From positions 1 through 33,779 of the forward strand of contig JAUCPW010000043.1 of NCBI GenBank assembly GCA_030373045.1: a stretch of 33,779 nucleotides of DNA, read 5' to 3'. The position numbers and the translations under genes are program-made. Source of the stretch: Candidatus Fermentibacter sp. GTDB lineage: Bacteria; Fermentibacterota; Fermentibacteria; Fermentibacterales; Fermentibacteraceae. Shown piece by piece: positions 8,171 to 15,826 of this stretch. How positions within the stretch are numbered: position 1 is the stretch's first letter; every line of letters starts with the position of its first letter. The notes below the pieces were generated by a model that saw only the letters and a list, made by a program, of their open reading frames with translations, did not search any database and was not told the origin of the DNA.

Positions 8171-8743
8171 ATGAACCTGGCCCCGGTCATGCTTCCGGCG
8201 ATCGTTTCGATGCTGTCTGCGAACGGTGTCGAGTCCCCGGAGGGAGCTGGCATGCTTCACCCGCTGGCGGTGATCGCCGATGGTCCGGCCAGTGTCGAGG
8301 GCATGGAGACGACGATCCTGGCTCCGATGGAGGCCGCCCGGATCGCTGTCGAACATCTGCTCTCGATGGGTGCGACCGACGTGCTCGTGTGCGAGGTCCA
8401 TCGGATCGAAGCCCCGCTGACGGGATATCTCGTGGACGCGACGGGTCTCCTGGAGACCGGCGGCGTGAGCTTCGACTCGTTCAGGACGGGGATCAGGGAC
8501 GGGATGGAGAGCGACGGCGAATTCATGCTCCCCGGCGAATGCTTCGCTTTCATCGCAAGAGGCGCCGCTCCCGACGGAACCGTATCATGGCTCCCGGCAT
8601 GCGAGCCCGATTCCGTCGCTCCGGATGGATATCCCGGGATCACGGACGAAATGCTGGAATACGAGTTCCTGCTGTGGCGGGAGGACTTCGAGTCCCTGGC
8701 TTCGCGCTACCCCCGCCCGGAGCCGGGGATCACGGACGAGTGA
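8171..8743 (+). CDS. Hypothetical protein
   Basis: Predicted 190 residues. The ATG at 8171 follows TAGGAGG at normal spacing, so the longer in-frame start at 8087 is rejected. The middle contains I-L-A-P-M-E-A-A-R-I-A-V-E-H-L-L-S-M-G-A-T-D-V-L-V-C-E, which looks like a helix-strand unit of an alpha/beta fold. The protein is acidic with no signal peptide, so probably cytoplasmic. The C-terminus contains the hexapeptide P-G-I-T-D-E twice, the second copy being the very end, and both are encoded by nearly the same bases (8633-8650 and 8723-8740). That may reflect a local duplication. I do not recognise the family. Confidence 0.7.
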   Translation: MNLAPVMLPAIVSMLSANGVESPEGAGMLHPLAVIADGPASVEGMETTILAPMEAARIAVEHLLSMGATDVLVCEVHRIEAPLTGYLVDATGLLETGGVSFDSFRTGIRDGMESDGEFMLPGECFAFIARGAAPDGTVSWLPACEPDSVAPDGYPGITDEMLEYEFLLWREDFESLASRYPRPEPGITDE

Positions 8744-8825
8744 GGGGCGCGGAACCGGCCGGGCCATGCGGGGATTCATCAGACGCAAGGCTCGTCCGCC
8801 GGAGCCTTCGATGGAGAGGCTGTCG

Positions 8826-9929
8826 ATGAGAGTACGCCATGCCCCGGCCCTGATGGCCGTCGCCGCCGTCCTGGCGGGAACGGCCTTCGCCGGCATACCG
8901 GCAGGCTACTACGACCCGGCCGCCGGCCTCTCCGGGCTGGCGCTGCAGGCCGCGCTGCACGGCATAATCGACGACCACGAGTCCATCAGCTACGACGCCA
9001 TATGGCTGGCCTTCTACACCACCGACGACAGGCCCGACGGATACGTCTGGGACATGTACTCCGACATCCCCGGCGGCACTCCTCCCTATCTCTACACTTT
9101 CGGCGAGGACGAGGGCGGATCGGCCAGCGCCGAGGGGCAGGGCTACAACCGTGAGCATTCCTGGCCCAAGAGCTGGTTCGGCGACCAGGCCCCGATGAAC
9201 ACGGATCTCTTCCACATCGTCCCCACCGACATCTACGTGAACAACCGCAGGGGCAGCTACCCCTTCGGAGAAGTAGCCTCGCCCGCCTGGACCTCGATGA
9301 ACGGCAGCCGGCTCGGGCCGTGCTCGTGGCCGGGCTACTCGGGCACGGTCTTCGAGCCGATCGATGCCTTCAAGGGGGATTTCGCGCGCAACTACTTCTA
9401 CATGGCGACCCGGTACTACACCGAGGACGCGGGATGGCCCGGCAGCCCCATGACCAGCGGATCCCAGCTCCTCGAATGGGCCGAGGGCATGCTCATCGCC
9501 TGGCATCTGTCCGACCCGGTGGGCGCGAAGGAGCTCGACCGCAACGAGGCCGTCTACGCCATTCAGGAGAACAGGAATCCCTTCATCGACCATCCCGAGT
9601 ATGTGCTGATGATCTACGAGCCCACCGGCATAGAGTATCCGGGCGAGGCCCCCTCGCTCGTCGCGGCTGCCGCGTCGCCCAACCCGTTCTCCGGATCGGT
9701 CGGGATCGTCTTCACCCTCTCCGCTCCCGCCGAAGTCGATCTGACGGTGTACGACGTGTACGGCAGGGAGGTCGTGGAGGTTCTCGAAGATGCCGCGTAC
9801 TGCGCCGGAGAGCACGAGGTTCCCTGGGACGGTGCAGGCGCATCCGGGGAGGCAGTTCCTCCCGGGGTCTACCTGTGCAGGATCGCGGTCCCCGGGGCCG
9901 GTTCGGTCTGCCAGGTCCTCAAGCTCTGA
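8826..9929 (+). CDS. Secreted endonuclease I family nuclease with C-terminal sorting domain
   Basis: Predicted 367 residues. The ATG at 8826 follows GGAGAGG and opens a signal peptide (HAPALMAVAAVLAGTAFAG). The catalytic block of the EndA/BsnI endonuclease I family (PF04231) is plain: Y-N-R-E-H-S-W-P-K-S-W-F (residues 107-118, with His111 the expected catalytic base), followed by T-D-L-F-H-I-V-P-T-D (126-135) and N-N-R-R-G-S-Y-P-F-G. These enzymes are non-specific Mg-dependent DNases or RNases acting outside the cell. After about residue 275 comes an Ig-like sorting module (A-S-P-N-P-F-S-G-S-V, then PPGVYLCRIAV, and CQVLKL at the end) as in the other secreted proteins here. Its likely job is extracellular nucleic acid scavenging. 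Confidence 0.9.
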   Translation: MRVRHAPALMAVAAVLAGTAFAGIPAGYYDPAAGLSGLALQAALHGIIDDHESISYDAIWLAFYTTDDRPDGYVWDMYSDIPGGTPPYLYTFGEDEGGSASAEGQGYNREHSWPKSWFGDQAPMNTDLFHIVPTDIYVNNRRGSYPFGEVASPAWTSMNGSRLGPCSWPGYSGTVFEPIDAFKGDFARNYFYMATRYYTEDAGWPGSPMTSGSQLLEWAEGMLIAWHLSDPVGAKELDRNEAVYAIQENRNPFIDHPEYVLMIYEPTGIEYPGEAPSLVAAAASPNPFSGSVGIVFTLSAPAEVDLTVYDVYGREVVEVLEDAAYCAGEHEVPWDGAGASGEAVPPGVYLCRIAVPGAGSVCQVLKL

Positions 9930-9935
9930 CGAAGA

Positions 9936-9965
9936 CGGCCGGGAACCGGCACGGGGCCCCGGCCG
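9936..9965. terminator. Candidate bidirectional hairpin between convergent genes
   Basis: An 8-bp GC stem (CGGCCGGG 9936-9943 with CCCGGCCG 9958-9965) encloses 14 bases and sits in the 45 bp between two convergent stop codons. There is no U-tract, so terminator function is inferred from position only. Confidence 0.3.
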
Positions 9966-9974
9966 CCCTCCGCC

Positions 9975-10592
9975 CTACTCCGCGGCTTTGATCCCCGCCC
10001 ACGTCTCCCCGTCGAGATCTGCCATGGAGTAGGTCACGACGAGTTGAGGCCAGACCGATTCGTCTCCCGAATCCTTCGACCAGAAGCCCGGGACGCATGT
10101 GGCCGTCGTCCCCGTGGATGTGCAGTACACCCCGTGGTTGGGATGCGAGCCTCCTGTCCAGGCCTGCACGAATGCGGTGACGTCCTGTTCGAACCATGTG
10201 TGGGCCGCCGGCCATGCGCCCGCGGCGGACGGAGTCGTCCCGTAGTCCGGCTGGGTGTTGAAGGTCACGGTTTCTTCGCTCCAGGACTCGTCGACCAGAT
10301 AGAAGACGGGCTGTCCGGACTGAGCGCCGTAGAAGCCGAAGCAGTAGAACCTCATGACGGCGGACTCGATGGTCGCGCCCGCAGGGATCGCCGAGAGGTC
10401 CCACTCGATGAGTGTCCGGTCGTAGCACGACCCGTACCTGCCGAAGTAGATGTGTGTCGGCCCGCCGTTGGGATTCGTGGAGTCGGGCTTGCAGTCGCAG
10501 ATGTAGGCATCCTTCACCGGAGTGAGCGTGACCACCTCGGAGGATGCGGTACAGGCCGCAGCGAGCAGGCACGAGAGCATGAAAGTGAACAT
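9975..10592 (-). CDS. Secreted DNRLRE-domain protein
   Basis: Predicted 205 residues. The ATG at 10592 is preceded by TAGGAGGG. The leader (MFTFMLSCLLAAACTASSE) is a signal peptide, possibly a lipoprotein signal. The rest is one DNRLRE/CBM96-like beta-sandwich: V-T-L-T-P-V-K-D-A-Y-I opens it, then H-I-Y-F-G-R-Y-G-S-C-Y-D-R-T-L-I-E-W-D-L-S-A-I-P-A-G-A-T-I, then V-D-E-S-W-S-E-E-T-V-T-F-N-T-Q-P, and it closes with W-P-Q-L-V-V-T-Y. In larger proteins this domain accompanies carbohydrate-active enzymes or surface adhesins; here it stands alone. It is divergent from the helix-turn-helix gene at 10751 and shares its control region. Confidence 0.85.
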   Translation of the reverse strand: MFTFMLSCLLAAACTASSEVVTLTPVKDAYICDCKPDSTNPNGGPTHIYFGRYGSCYDRTLIEWDLSAIPAGATIESAVMRFYCFGFYGAQSGQPVFYLVDESWSEETVTFNTQPDYGTTPSAAGAWPAAHTWFEQDVTAFVQAWTGGSHPNHGVYCTSTGTTATCVPGFWSKDSGDESVWPQLVVTYSMADLDGETWAGIKAAE

Positions 10593-10603
10593 GGTTCCCT
10601 CCT

Positions 10604-10634
10604 ATTTTCAGCAACAGTCTGCGTTGCTGGAAAC
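10604..10634. promoter_or_regulatory. Candidate operator: inverted repeat TTTTCAGCAAC-N7-GTTGCTGGAAA
   Basis: Two copies of the motif GTTGCTGRAAAY face each other: 10604-10615 on the - strand and 10623-10634 on the + strand, separated by seven bases. The dyad covers the -10 and start region predicted for the - strand gene ending at 9975. A third copy lies at 10730-10741. An operator bound by the adjacent helix-turn-helix protein is the simplest inference. Confidence 0.5.
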
Positions 10635-10660
10635 ATCGGAGGTCGGACCGCCATTGTCAA
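10632..10660 (-). promoter_or_regulatory. Candidate promoter for the DNRLRE gene
   Basis: On the - strand a perfect TTGACA (10655-10660) stands 17 bases from a weak -10, GATGTT (10632-10637). The -10 overlaps the inner edge of the inverted repeat at 10604-10634, as expected for repression. Confidence 0.5.
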
Positions 10661-10700
10661 CAACCACCGCACCGGGTGCTGTGACGCAATCGAGAAGCGC

Positions 10701-10741
10701 TTTACCAGCTCGGGCTGCTCTGATATGATATTGCTGAAAAC
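10701..10741 (+). promoter_or_regulatory. Candidate promoter of the helix-turn-helix gene with a third operator half-site
   Basis: TTTACC (10701-10706) and TATGAT (10724-10729) are 17 bases apart. ATTGCTGAAAAC (10730-10741) follows at the expected transcription start and matches the two half-sites at 10604-10634. The ribosome binding site GGAGGT and the ATG at 10751 come next. The layout suggests autoregulation. Confidence 0.5.
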
Positions 10742-10750
10742 GGAGGTCTG

Positions 10751-11551
10751 ATGGAGAAACCCAGGGGATTGCCACGCGGGTTCGACAGGATCTACAATGT
10801 CCTGTCCGCAGCGGACGAGTCGACGGGATCGCGCAGGAGGATGGCGGAATCCCTGAGGGTCTCCACGCACACGCTCCAGCGGATCCTCACGGACGGTGAC
10901 GTCCCGGACCTTTCCCTCCCGCAGTCGTCCTACATCACCGGTTCGTGGGCGCGCACGATCACGAGGATCGCGTGCGGCCTGGGGCTGGACGCGTTCGAAC
11001 TCGTCCGCTCCACGGGCCTTCCGATCGACGCGAGGATCGAAGGGATCATCCGCTCCGAGGCCGCCGGCGATGGCGCGCGGGTTCGACCACGGGAGCAGGG
11101 AGGAAACGGGCATTTCGACGATCTGGCGGGCTTCATGCTCGCCCTGCTCGGCCCGTCGAACGGTGGGAGCGGGACGGTGGCGAGCGCCAGGAGGCAGCTC
11201 GAGGATTCCCTCAGGAACTACCTGGTGAGCACCGGCGCCACGGCCCCCGGGCTCGCGGGCAGCGAGGAGCTTGCCGAGGGGGCTTTCTGCCGGTCCTGCA
11301 TGTCATCCCTGCTGGACGAGCACAACAGGGGGCCGTCGGACCGGTACTGCCGCTGGTGTTCGGACTCCGAGGGCAGACTCCGCACGGCGGACGAGGTTCG
11401 CGGGGTGCTCACGAACTGGTTCATGCACTGGCAGCCCGGGATCACGCGGGAAGTAGCGGAGGGCAGAGTCCGCCACTACATGCTGTCCATGCCGGCATGG
11501 TCGGAACTTGCGGCGCAGACCGCGGAATCCTGCGGCGAGGGCGGAGGCTGA
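10751..11551 (+). CDS. Helix-turn-helix regulator with C-terminal zinc-ribbon domain
   Basis: Predicted 266 residues. The ATG at 10751 follows GGAGGT. Residues about 26-48 (SRRRMAESLRVSTHTLQRIL) read as a helix-turn-helix of the Cro/XRE type, and 67-90 continue a helical DNA-binding-like region. The C-terminal third has two Cys pairs, Cys180-x2-Cys183 and Cys200-x2-Cys203, in the arrangement F-C-R-S-C-M-S-S-L and D-R-Y-C-R-W-C, followed by a helical tail ending near M-P-A-W. This resembles the 'putative zinc ribbon' family (PF12674), which is usually found as C-x2-C with G-M-P-L and Y-C-x2-C. The combination suggests a transcription factor sensing metal or redox state. It is divergent from the DNRLRE gene, and shared repeat motifs suggest it controls both genes. 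Confidence 0.75.
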   Translation: MEKPRGLPRGFDRIYNVLSAADESTGSRRRMAESLRVSTHTLQRILTDGDVPDLSLPQSSYITGSWARTITRIACGLGLDAFELVRSTGLPIDARIEGIIRSEAAGDGARVRPREQGGNGHFDDLAGFMLALLGPSNGGSGTVASARRQLEDSLRNYLVSTGATAPGLAGSEELAEGAFCRSCMSSLLDEHNRGPSDRYCRWCSDSEGRLRTADEVRGVLTNWFMHWQPGITREVAEGRVRHYMLSMPAWSELAAQTAESCGEGGG

Positions 11552-11590
11552 CCGCTCCCGCCCGGTCGGCCGCCTGTCCGGCCTCCCGCC

Positions 11591-12451
11591 TCAGACTCCG
11601 GCGGGCTGGAGTTCCCTGATCTCTGCGTCTTCCACGGATTCGGGCGCGGGCTTCCTGAGGACGAAGCGCGAGTAGATGCGATCGCCTGTGCGGAAGCTGC
11701 GGTTGAAGGTGTGCGTCCCCTCCATCCCGGCGAACTCGCAGAACATGTGTCTCAGGCCCCTGGGGACGAGCTTCGTTATGAGGGCCTTCTTCCTGTCGTT
11801 GTCGAGCTCCAGCGCCCTCAGGACGTTTGCACTGATGTCCTCCTCCTCGACCAGCGACAGGCCGCATTCGCCGAACATCCTTCTCAGCTCCACGAGCTGC
11901 GCCGGCGAATGGTAGTCGGTGTAGAGGAAGTGGCCGCCCGGCCTGAGGATCCTCGACACGCCCTCCAGGAAGGCCTTCATGGAAGGGTAGCAGTGCGACG
12001 ACTCGACGTTGATGACGGCGTCGAACTCGGCGTCGGGGAAGGACAGGGCACCCGCGTCGCCGCGGACGAAGGAGAGCCCCGGTACCGCATGCCTCGCCAT
12101 GCAGAACTCGACGCTCTTCGGGGCGAAGTCGAGCCCCGTCATGGACACGGGACGGTGGTACCTGTGGACGAAGCTCGCGCCCCCGCCCCTGCCGCATCCG
12201 ACCTCGAGAACCCTCAGCCCCTCGAGGTCCACCGCACCGGCGACGCGGTCGTAGAGCTGCATGCAGTACCTGAAAGGCTCGTCCTCGGGTTCGAGACGCA
12301 GGGAACGAGGCTCGTCGAGCCCGGCCCAGCCGTAGTTCATGAACAGCATGTTCCCGTCCCGGTCGATGCGGGTCATATGGTCGTACCATCTGCGGATCAC
12401 AGGGGCCTGGAGACTCTGGAGCGTGGAATACACGAACCCCGCTATCGTCAT
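11591..12451 (-). CDS. Class I SAM-dependent methyltransferase
   Basis: Predicted 286 residues. The ATG at 12451 is the natural start; the frame remains open far upstream but through the repeat element and the next gene's antisense, which is not credible coding. The ribosome binding site is weak (GGAG 11 bases away). Motif I of the Rossmann fold is V-L-E-V-G-C-G-R-G-G-G (residues 81-91), followed by S-M-T-G-L-D-F-A, F-V-R-G-D-A-G-A-L-S-F-P-D, F-D-A-V-I-N-V-E-S-S-H-C-Y and L-R-P-G-G-H-F-L-Y-T-D. The N-terminal helices (YDHMTRIDRDGNMLFMNYGW) resemble methyltransferases of lipid or polyketide modification such as mycobacterial phthiotriol dimycocerosate methyltransferase. The substrate is not identified. 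It converges with the regulator gene. Confidence 0.85.
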   Translation of the reverse strand: MTIAGFVYSTLQSLQAPVIRRWYDHMTRIDRDGNMLFMNYGWAGLDEPRSLRLEPEDEPFRYCMQLYDRVAGAVDLEGLRVLEVGCGRGGGASFVHRYHRPVSMTGLDFAPKSVEFCMARHAVPGLSFVRGDAGALSFPDAEFDAVINVESSHCYPSMKAFLEGVSRILRPGGHFLYTDYHSPAQLVELRRMFGECGLSLVEEEDISANVLRALELDNDRKKALITKLVPRGLRHMFCEFAGMEGTHTFNRSFRTGDRIYSRFVLRKPAPESVEDAEIRELQPAGV

Positions 12452-12509
12452 TGGATTTGGATCTCCGAGTCGTGGGTGAGGGTGAATGGAGGGAATGGCC
12501 TTCGCTCCA

Positions 12510-12538
12510 GTAATATAACCGGTCACCTCCCGAAGCAA
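12510..12538 (-). promoter_or_regulatory. Weak candidate promoter for the methyltransferase gene
   Basis: On the - strand TTGCTT (12533-12538) precedes TATTAC (12510-12515) by 17 bases, with an overlapping TATATT (12512-12517). It lies about 60 bases before the ATG. Base composition turns AT-rich just here, but the match is moderate. Confidence 0.3.
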
Positions 12539-12605
12539 ACCCCGGCGCGCCATCCCGCCGGTCGATGCCGCTGCTACCCTGATCCCCCGGTCATGTTCCG
12601 CGAGT

Positions 12606-12806
12606 CCGGTGTCAGAGTAAAAAAAGTCAAAAACGCAAGTGCACGGCTTATGACCATTTTGATCCTGCAACTGACATACATGTGTATTCATCCATATTCC
12701 TGGCAATGTCGAATCAGAAAAGATTGCGTTGATGTGCGCATTTCGAAATCGATACGCACATTGTGCACAATCCCTGCGTTTTTGACGTTTTTTACTCTGA
12801 CACCGG
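12606..12806. repeat. Inverted-repeat element 1 (about 200 bp)
   Basis: A 201-bp AT-rich island. The ends read CCGGTGTCAGAG-T-AAAAA from the left, and the same on the other strand from the right. The arms match over about 32 bases with one mismatch (an A/C difference after the A-tract). The interior contains a further hairpin (TGTGCG near 12733, CGCACA near 12755). It begins 155 bp before the methyltransferase start and ends 8 bp past the stop of the propeller gene at 12814. No transposase is encoded. No target duplication is evident. Confidence 0.85.
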
Positions 12807-12813
12807 ACGGGGG

Positions 12814-13938
12814 TCAGCGGAGCTCGAGCAGGTAGACCTTCGGGTAGTCGAGGGGGTCGTCGGACCAGGCCGCGATGCCCTGCTCGCCGATCGCGAACCG
12901 CCAGTAGATGCCGTCCTCGCCCGCCCCGGGGACCGTGACCGTGTACAGCCGGTTCCCCCCGGCGTCCCATACGTCGAAAGTAGGTGTCTCCGTCGTCCCC
13001 CTGAGCACCCACAGGTTGCCGTCGCCGTCGATCCCGAGCTGGCTGATCTGGTATCTCCAGGGCGAAGGTTCGTAGTCGACTGCGAGAGACGAGCCCATCG
13101 ACGCTATCCTTCTGTCGATGAACGCCTTCTCGTCGGCGATCTCCTCCGGGGTCCTGGGCACCCGCTCGACGGGGAGGGATACGCGGAGGATCTCGGTTCC
13201 GTCGGGCGCCGTGCCGGTGATCTCGTAGGAATCGAAGGAGATGGGTGCGCAGTAGACGTTTCCCGAGGCGTCCGCGGTCCATGCCGCCGAGTGCATCACG
13301 TTGTCTACGATCTCGGTGAACCTGGTCGGATCGGCCTCCCAGGTCCTCTCGAAGTAGACCGCCGAGGCCTCCTGTGACAGGTCGAACCGCCCCACCAGGA
13401 AGGTTGCGTCGACGCCGTCCGCGGTCGGCTCGACGAGGAGCTGTCCGGCCACGAACGAGGAGTCGGAGGTTCCCACGGGCTGGAAGGGTGGATCCGAGTA
13501 GAAGGGCAGCCGCACGCCCTGATCGACGAGGTCGGTACCGAGTAGGTGCACGCCGCCGGAGAAGATGTCGCACACGATGATCCTGCCGTCTCCGAGGATC
13601 GCCATGTCCGTGGGATTCATGTACTCTCCCGGACCTTCGCCGTAACCGCCGACCGTACGCACCAGGCCGCCCTCCGCGTCGAACAAACGGACAAGGCAGG
13701 AGATCCTGTCCAGGACCAGAATGGATCCGTCCTCGCCGAAACACACCCTGTCTATCGAGCCGAAGACGTAGTCGGAATCGCCGGAAGCGACGCCGATCGA
13801 ATCGACGATGGAAAGGGTCCGCGCGGCAGGGGCCGCCGGTGCCGATCCGTCCGTGCCGCACCCTGCGGCAAGGCAGACGACGATCGTGCCAATCGCGGAA
13901 ACCACTTCGGATCGAGATCGAAAGGAAGATCCGTACAT
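12814..13938 (-). CDS. Six-bladed beta-propeller lipoprotein (paralogue 3)
   Basis: Predicted 374 residues. The ATG at 13938 follows GAGGAGGAG, and the leader ends in the lipobox L-A-A-G-C-G. A longer in-frame start at 13986 lacks such a site. The mature N-terminus carries the shared signature (V-D-S-I-G-V-A-S-G-D-S-D-Y-V-F-G-S-I) and then propeller blades (GSILVLDRISCLVRLFDAEG, Y-G-E-G-P-G-E-Y, GRIIVCDIFSGGVHL). A second shared block follows near residue 270: P-E-E-I-A-D-E-K-A-F-I-D-R-R-I-A-S-M-G, then D-Y-E-P-S-P-W and G-N-L-W-V-L-R-G-T. It is closest to the protein at 21802-22914. It is divergent from the ABC exporter genes by 136 bp. Confidence 0.85.
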   Translation of the reverse strand: MYGSSFRSRSEVVSAIGTIVVCLAAGCGTDGSAPAAPAARTLSIVDSIGVASGDSDYVFGSIDRVCFGEDGSILVLDRISCLVRLFDAEGGLVRTVGGYGEGPGEYMNPTDMAILGDGRIIVCDIFSGGVHLLGTDLVDQGVRLPFYSDPPFQPVGTSDSSFVAGQLLVEPTADGVDATFLVGRFDLSQEASAVYFERTWEADPTRFTEIVDNVMHSAAWTADASGNVYCAPISFDSYEITGTAPDGTEILRVSLPVERVPRTPEEIADEKAFIDRRIASMGSSLAVDYEPSPWRYQISQLGIDGDGNLWVLRGTTETPTFDVWDAGGNRLYTVTVPGAGEDGIYWRFAIGEQGIAAWSDDPLDYPKVYLLELR

Positions 13939-14074
13939 CTGCTCCTCCTCGTAAGGTACGTACCCGAAAACGATCCTGATGTCCACGGTTGAAGACGCTG
14001 CCGGTCATACCCGGGTTACAGGCGGTACCCCGCGGCGCCCGACCGTGTATCTTCGAACCTGGAGCAATGAATAG

Positions 14075-15826
14075 ATGAAATCGATCCGACTGCCTCTCTC
14101 GCTCGTGAAGCCGTACTGGAGGCGCTCCCTCTGCGCCCTCGGCCTCCTCGCGGCCCTCGTGGCGATGGACCTGGCGATCCCCCGGCTCATCCAGCGGCTC
14201 ATAGACAGGGGCATCACCCCCTCCGACCAGGCCGAGGTCATCCGCACCGGGATCCTGATGCTCGCGCTGTCCGTCGCCGGCACCGCCTTCGCGGTGGGCA
14301 ACAACGTCCTGTCGGTGAGGGTGGGCGAGAGCGTGGCCAGGGACCTGAGACGCAGGCTCTTCCGCAAGATCCAGTCCCTCTCCTCGCGCGAGCTCGACTC
14401 GACCGGCACGGGGCAGCTCATGGTCCGCCTCACGAGCGACACCGCGGCCCTTCAGCGGCTCACTCAGATCTCCCTGCGGATAGGCACGAGGGCTCCGCTG
14501 ATGATGCTGGGCAGCCTGATCCTGATGATCCGGACCAACTCCGGTCTCGCTCTCTCCATGCTTCCCCTCCTGGTCGTCACCTCTGCCGCGATCATCCTCT
14601 TCGTGCCGAGGATGGAGCCGCTCTTCGGGAAGGTGCAGGCGAGGCTCGACAGGCTCAACACTGTGCTGCACGAGAACATCGCGGGTGTGCGCCTCGTCAG
14701 GGCCTTCGTCAGGAACGACCTCGAGGACGGCCGGTTCGACTCCGCGAACGGGGCCTTCGCCTCCGATTCCGCGGGAGTGATGAGGTTCATGGCCCTTCTC
14801 TCACCCATCCTCACCGCTTTCGTGAACATCGGCATGGTGGCGGTGGTGTGGGCCGGAGGCCTCGACGCGATCAGGGGCGGGATGACCGCCGGGCAGCTCG
14901 TGGCCTTCAGCAACTACCTGCTCAGCACGATGACGCCGCTCGTGATGATGACCAACCTCTCCAACGTCTGGGCCAACGGCCTCGCTTCGTCGCGCAGGAT
15001 CCTGGGCGTCCTGGACGGGATGCCGGCGGTGGAGGACCGCCCGGGGGCGGTGGACGTCACGGCCGGAGCACCAGGGCGGATCGTGTTCGAAGGGGTGTCG
15101 TTCCGGTATCCCGGCAGCCCGGTCGACGCGGTCACCGGCGTGGATCTCGACATCGCGCCCGGCAGCATGACAGGCTTCCTCGGGGCCACGGGGTCGGGGA
15201 AGACCACCCTGACCGGGCTCGTTCCGAGGTTCTACGATCCGACTGAAGGCCGCCTGCTGATCGACGGGATCGATCTGAGGGACATCCGGCTCGCGTCCCT
15301 GCGGAGGTTCGTGGCCGTCGTCCCGCAGAAGTCCATCCTCTTCTCCGGCACGGTATGGGACAACGTCGTCTTCGGCAGGCCCGAGGCCTCGATCGCCGAG
15401 GCCTCCGAGGCGGCCCGCATCGCCTGCGCGCTCGAGTTCATAGAGAATCTGCCGCAGGGCTGGGAGACCCGCGTGGAGGAGAGGGGGGTCAATCTCTCGG
15501 GCGGGCAGAAGCAGCGGATCGCCATCGCACGGGCCGTCCTCGCGAGGCCGCGCGTCCTGGTGCTCGACGACAGCACGAGTTCGGTCGATGTCGAAACCGA
15601 GGCCAGGATACAGGAGGCGCTCGCCTCGTCGCTGCCGGGCTGCACGAGGATCGTCGTGGCGCAGCGCGTGAGTTCGGTGCTCTCCGCGGACAGGATCGTG
15701 CTCCTCGACGAGGGCAGGGTCGCCGCGGCCGGCCCGCACTCTGCCCTGCTCTCGGAGAGCCCGCTCTACCGCGAGATCTACGATTCTCAGCTCGGCGATC
15801 CCGAAGCGGACGGGGTGGAGGCATGA
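14075..15826 (+). CDS. ABC exporter, degenerate-site subunit (MdlA/BmrC-like)
   Basis: Predicted 583 residues: an N-terminal six-helix exporter domain (about 1-320) fused to an ATPase domain. Walker A is G-A-T-G-S-G-K-T-T near residue 370, the Q-loop is V-P-Q-K, the signature is L-S-G-G-Q near 473, and Walker B ends V-L-V-L-D-D-S-T-S-S-V-D near 495. The residue after the Walker B Asp is Asp instead of the catalytic Glu, so the ATP site using this Walker B is degenerate, as known for one half of heterodimeric exporters (BmrC, TM287 type). Its stop overlaps the next gene's start (ATGA), so the two subunits are translationally coupled. The likely role is multidrug or lipid export; the substrate is unknown. 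Confidence 0.9.
   Translation: MKSIRLPLSLVKPYWRRSLCALGLLAALVAMDLAIPRLIQRLIDRGITPSDQAEVIRTGILMLALSVAGTAFAVGNNVLSVRVGESVARDLRRRLFRKIQSLSSRELDSTGTGQLMVRLTSDTAALQRLTQISLRIGTRAPLMMLGSLILMIRTNSGLALSMLPLLVVTSAAIILFVPRMEPLFGKVQARLDRLNTVLHENIAGVRLVRAFVRNDLEDGRFDSANGAFASDSAGVMRFMALLSPILTAFVNIGMVAVVWAGGLDAIRGGMTAGQLVAFSNYLLSTMTPLVMMTNLSNVWANGLASSRRILGVLDGMPAVEDRPGAVDVTAGAPGRIVFEGVSFRYPGSPVDAVTGVDLDIAPGSMTGFLGATGSGKTTLTGLVPRFYDPTEGRLLIDGIDLRDIRLASLRRFVAVVPQKSILFSGTVWDNVVFGRPEASIAEASEAARIACALEFIENLPQGWETRVEERGVNLSGGQKQRIAIARAVLARPRVLVLDDSTSSVDVETEARIQEALASSLPGCTRIVVAQRVSSVLSADRIVLLDEGRVAAAGPHSALLSESPLYREIYDSQLGDPEADGVEA

Noticed and set aside
8625-8825. N-terminal extension of the endonuclease I gene to an ATG at 8625
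   Set aside because: It overlaps the end of the hypothetical gene at 8171-8743, and the ATG at 8826 has a ribosome binding site and a signal peptide.
11591-14671. A 1026-codon open frame on the - strand spanning the methyltransferase, repeat element 1 and the antisense of the propeller and ABC genes
   Set aside because: Only the last 286 codons look like protein (the methyltransferase). The rest is antisense to well-supported genes and AT-rich element sequence; high GC makes long chance frames common.
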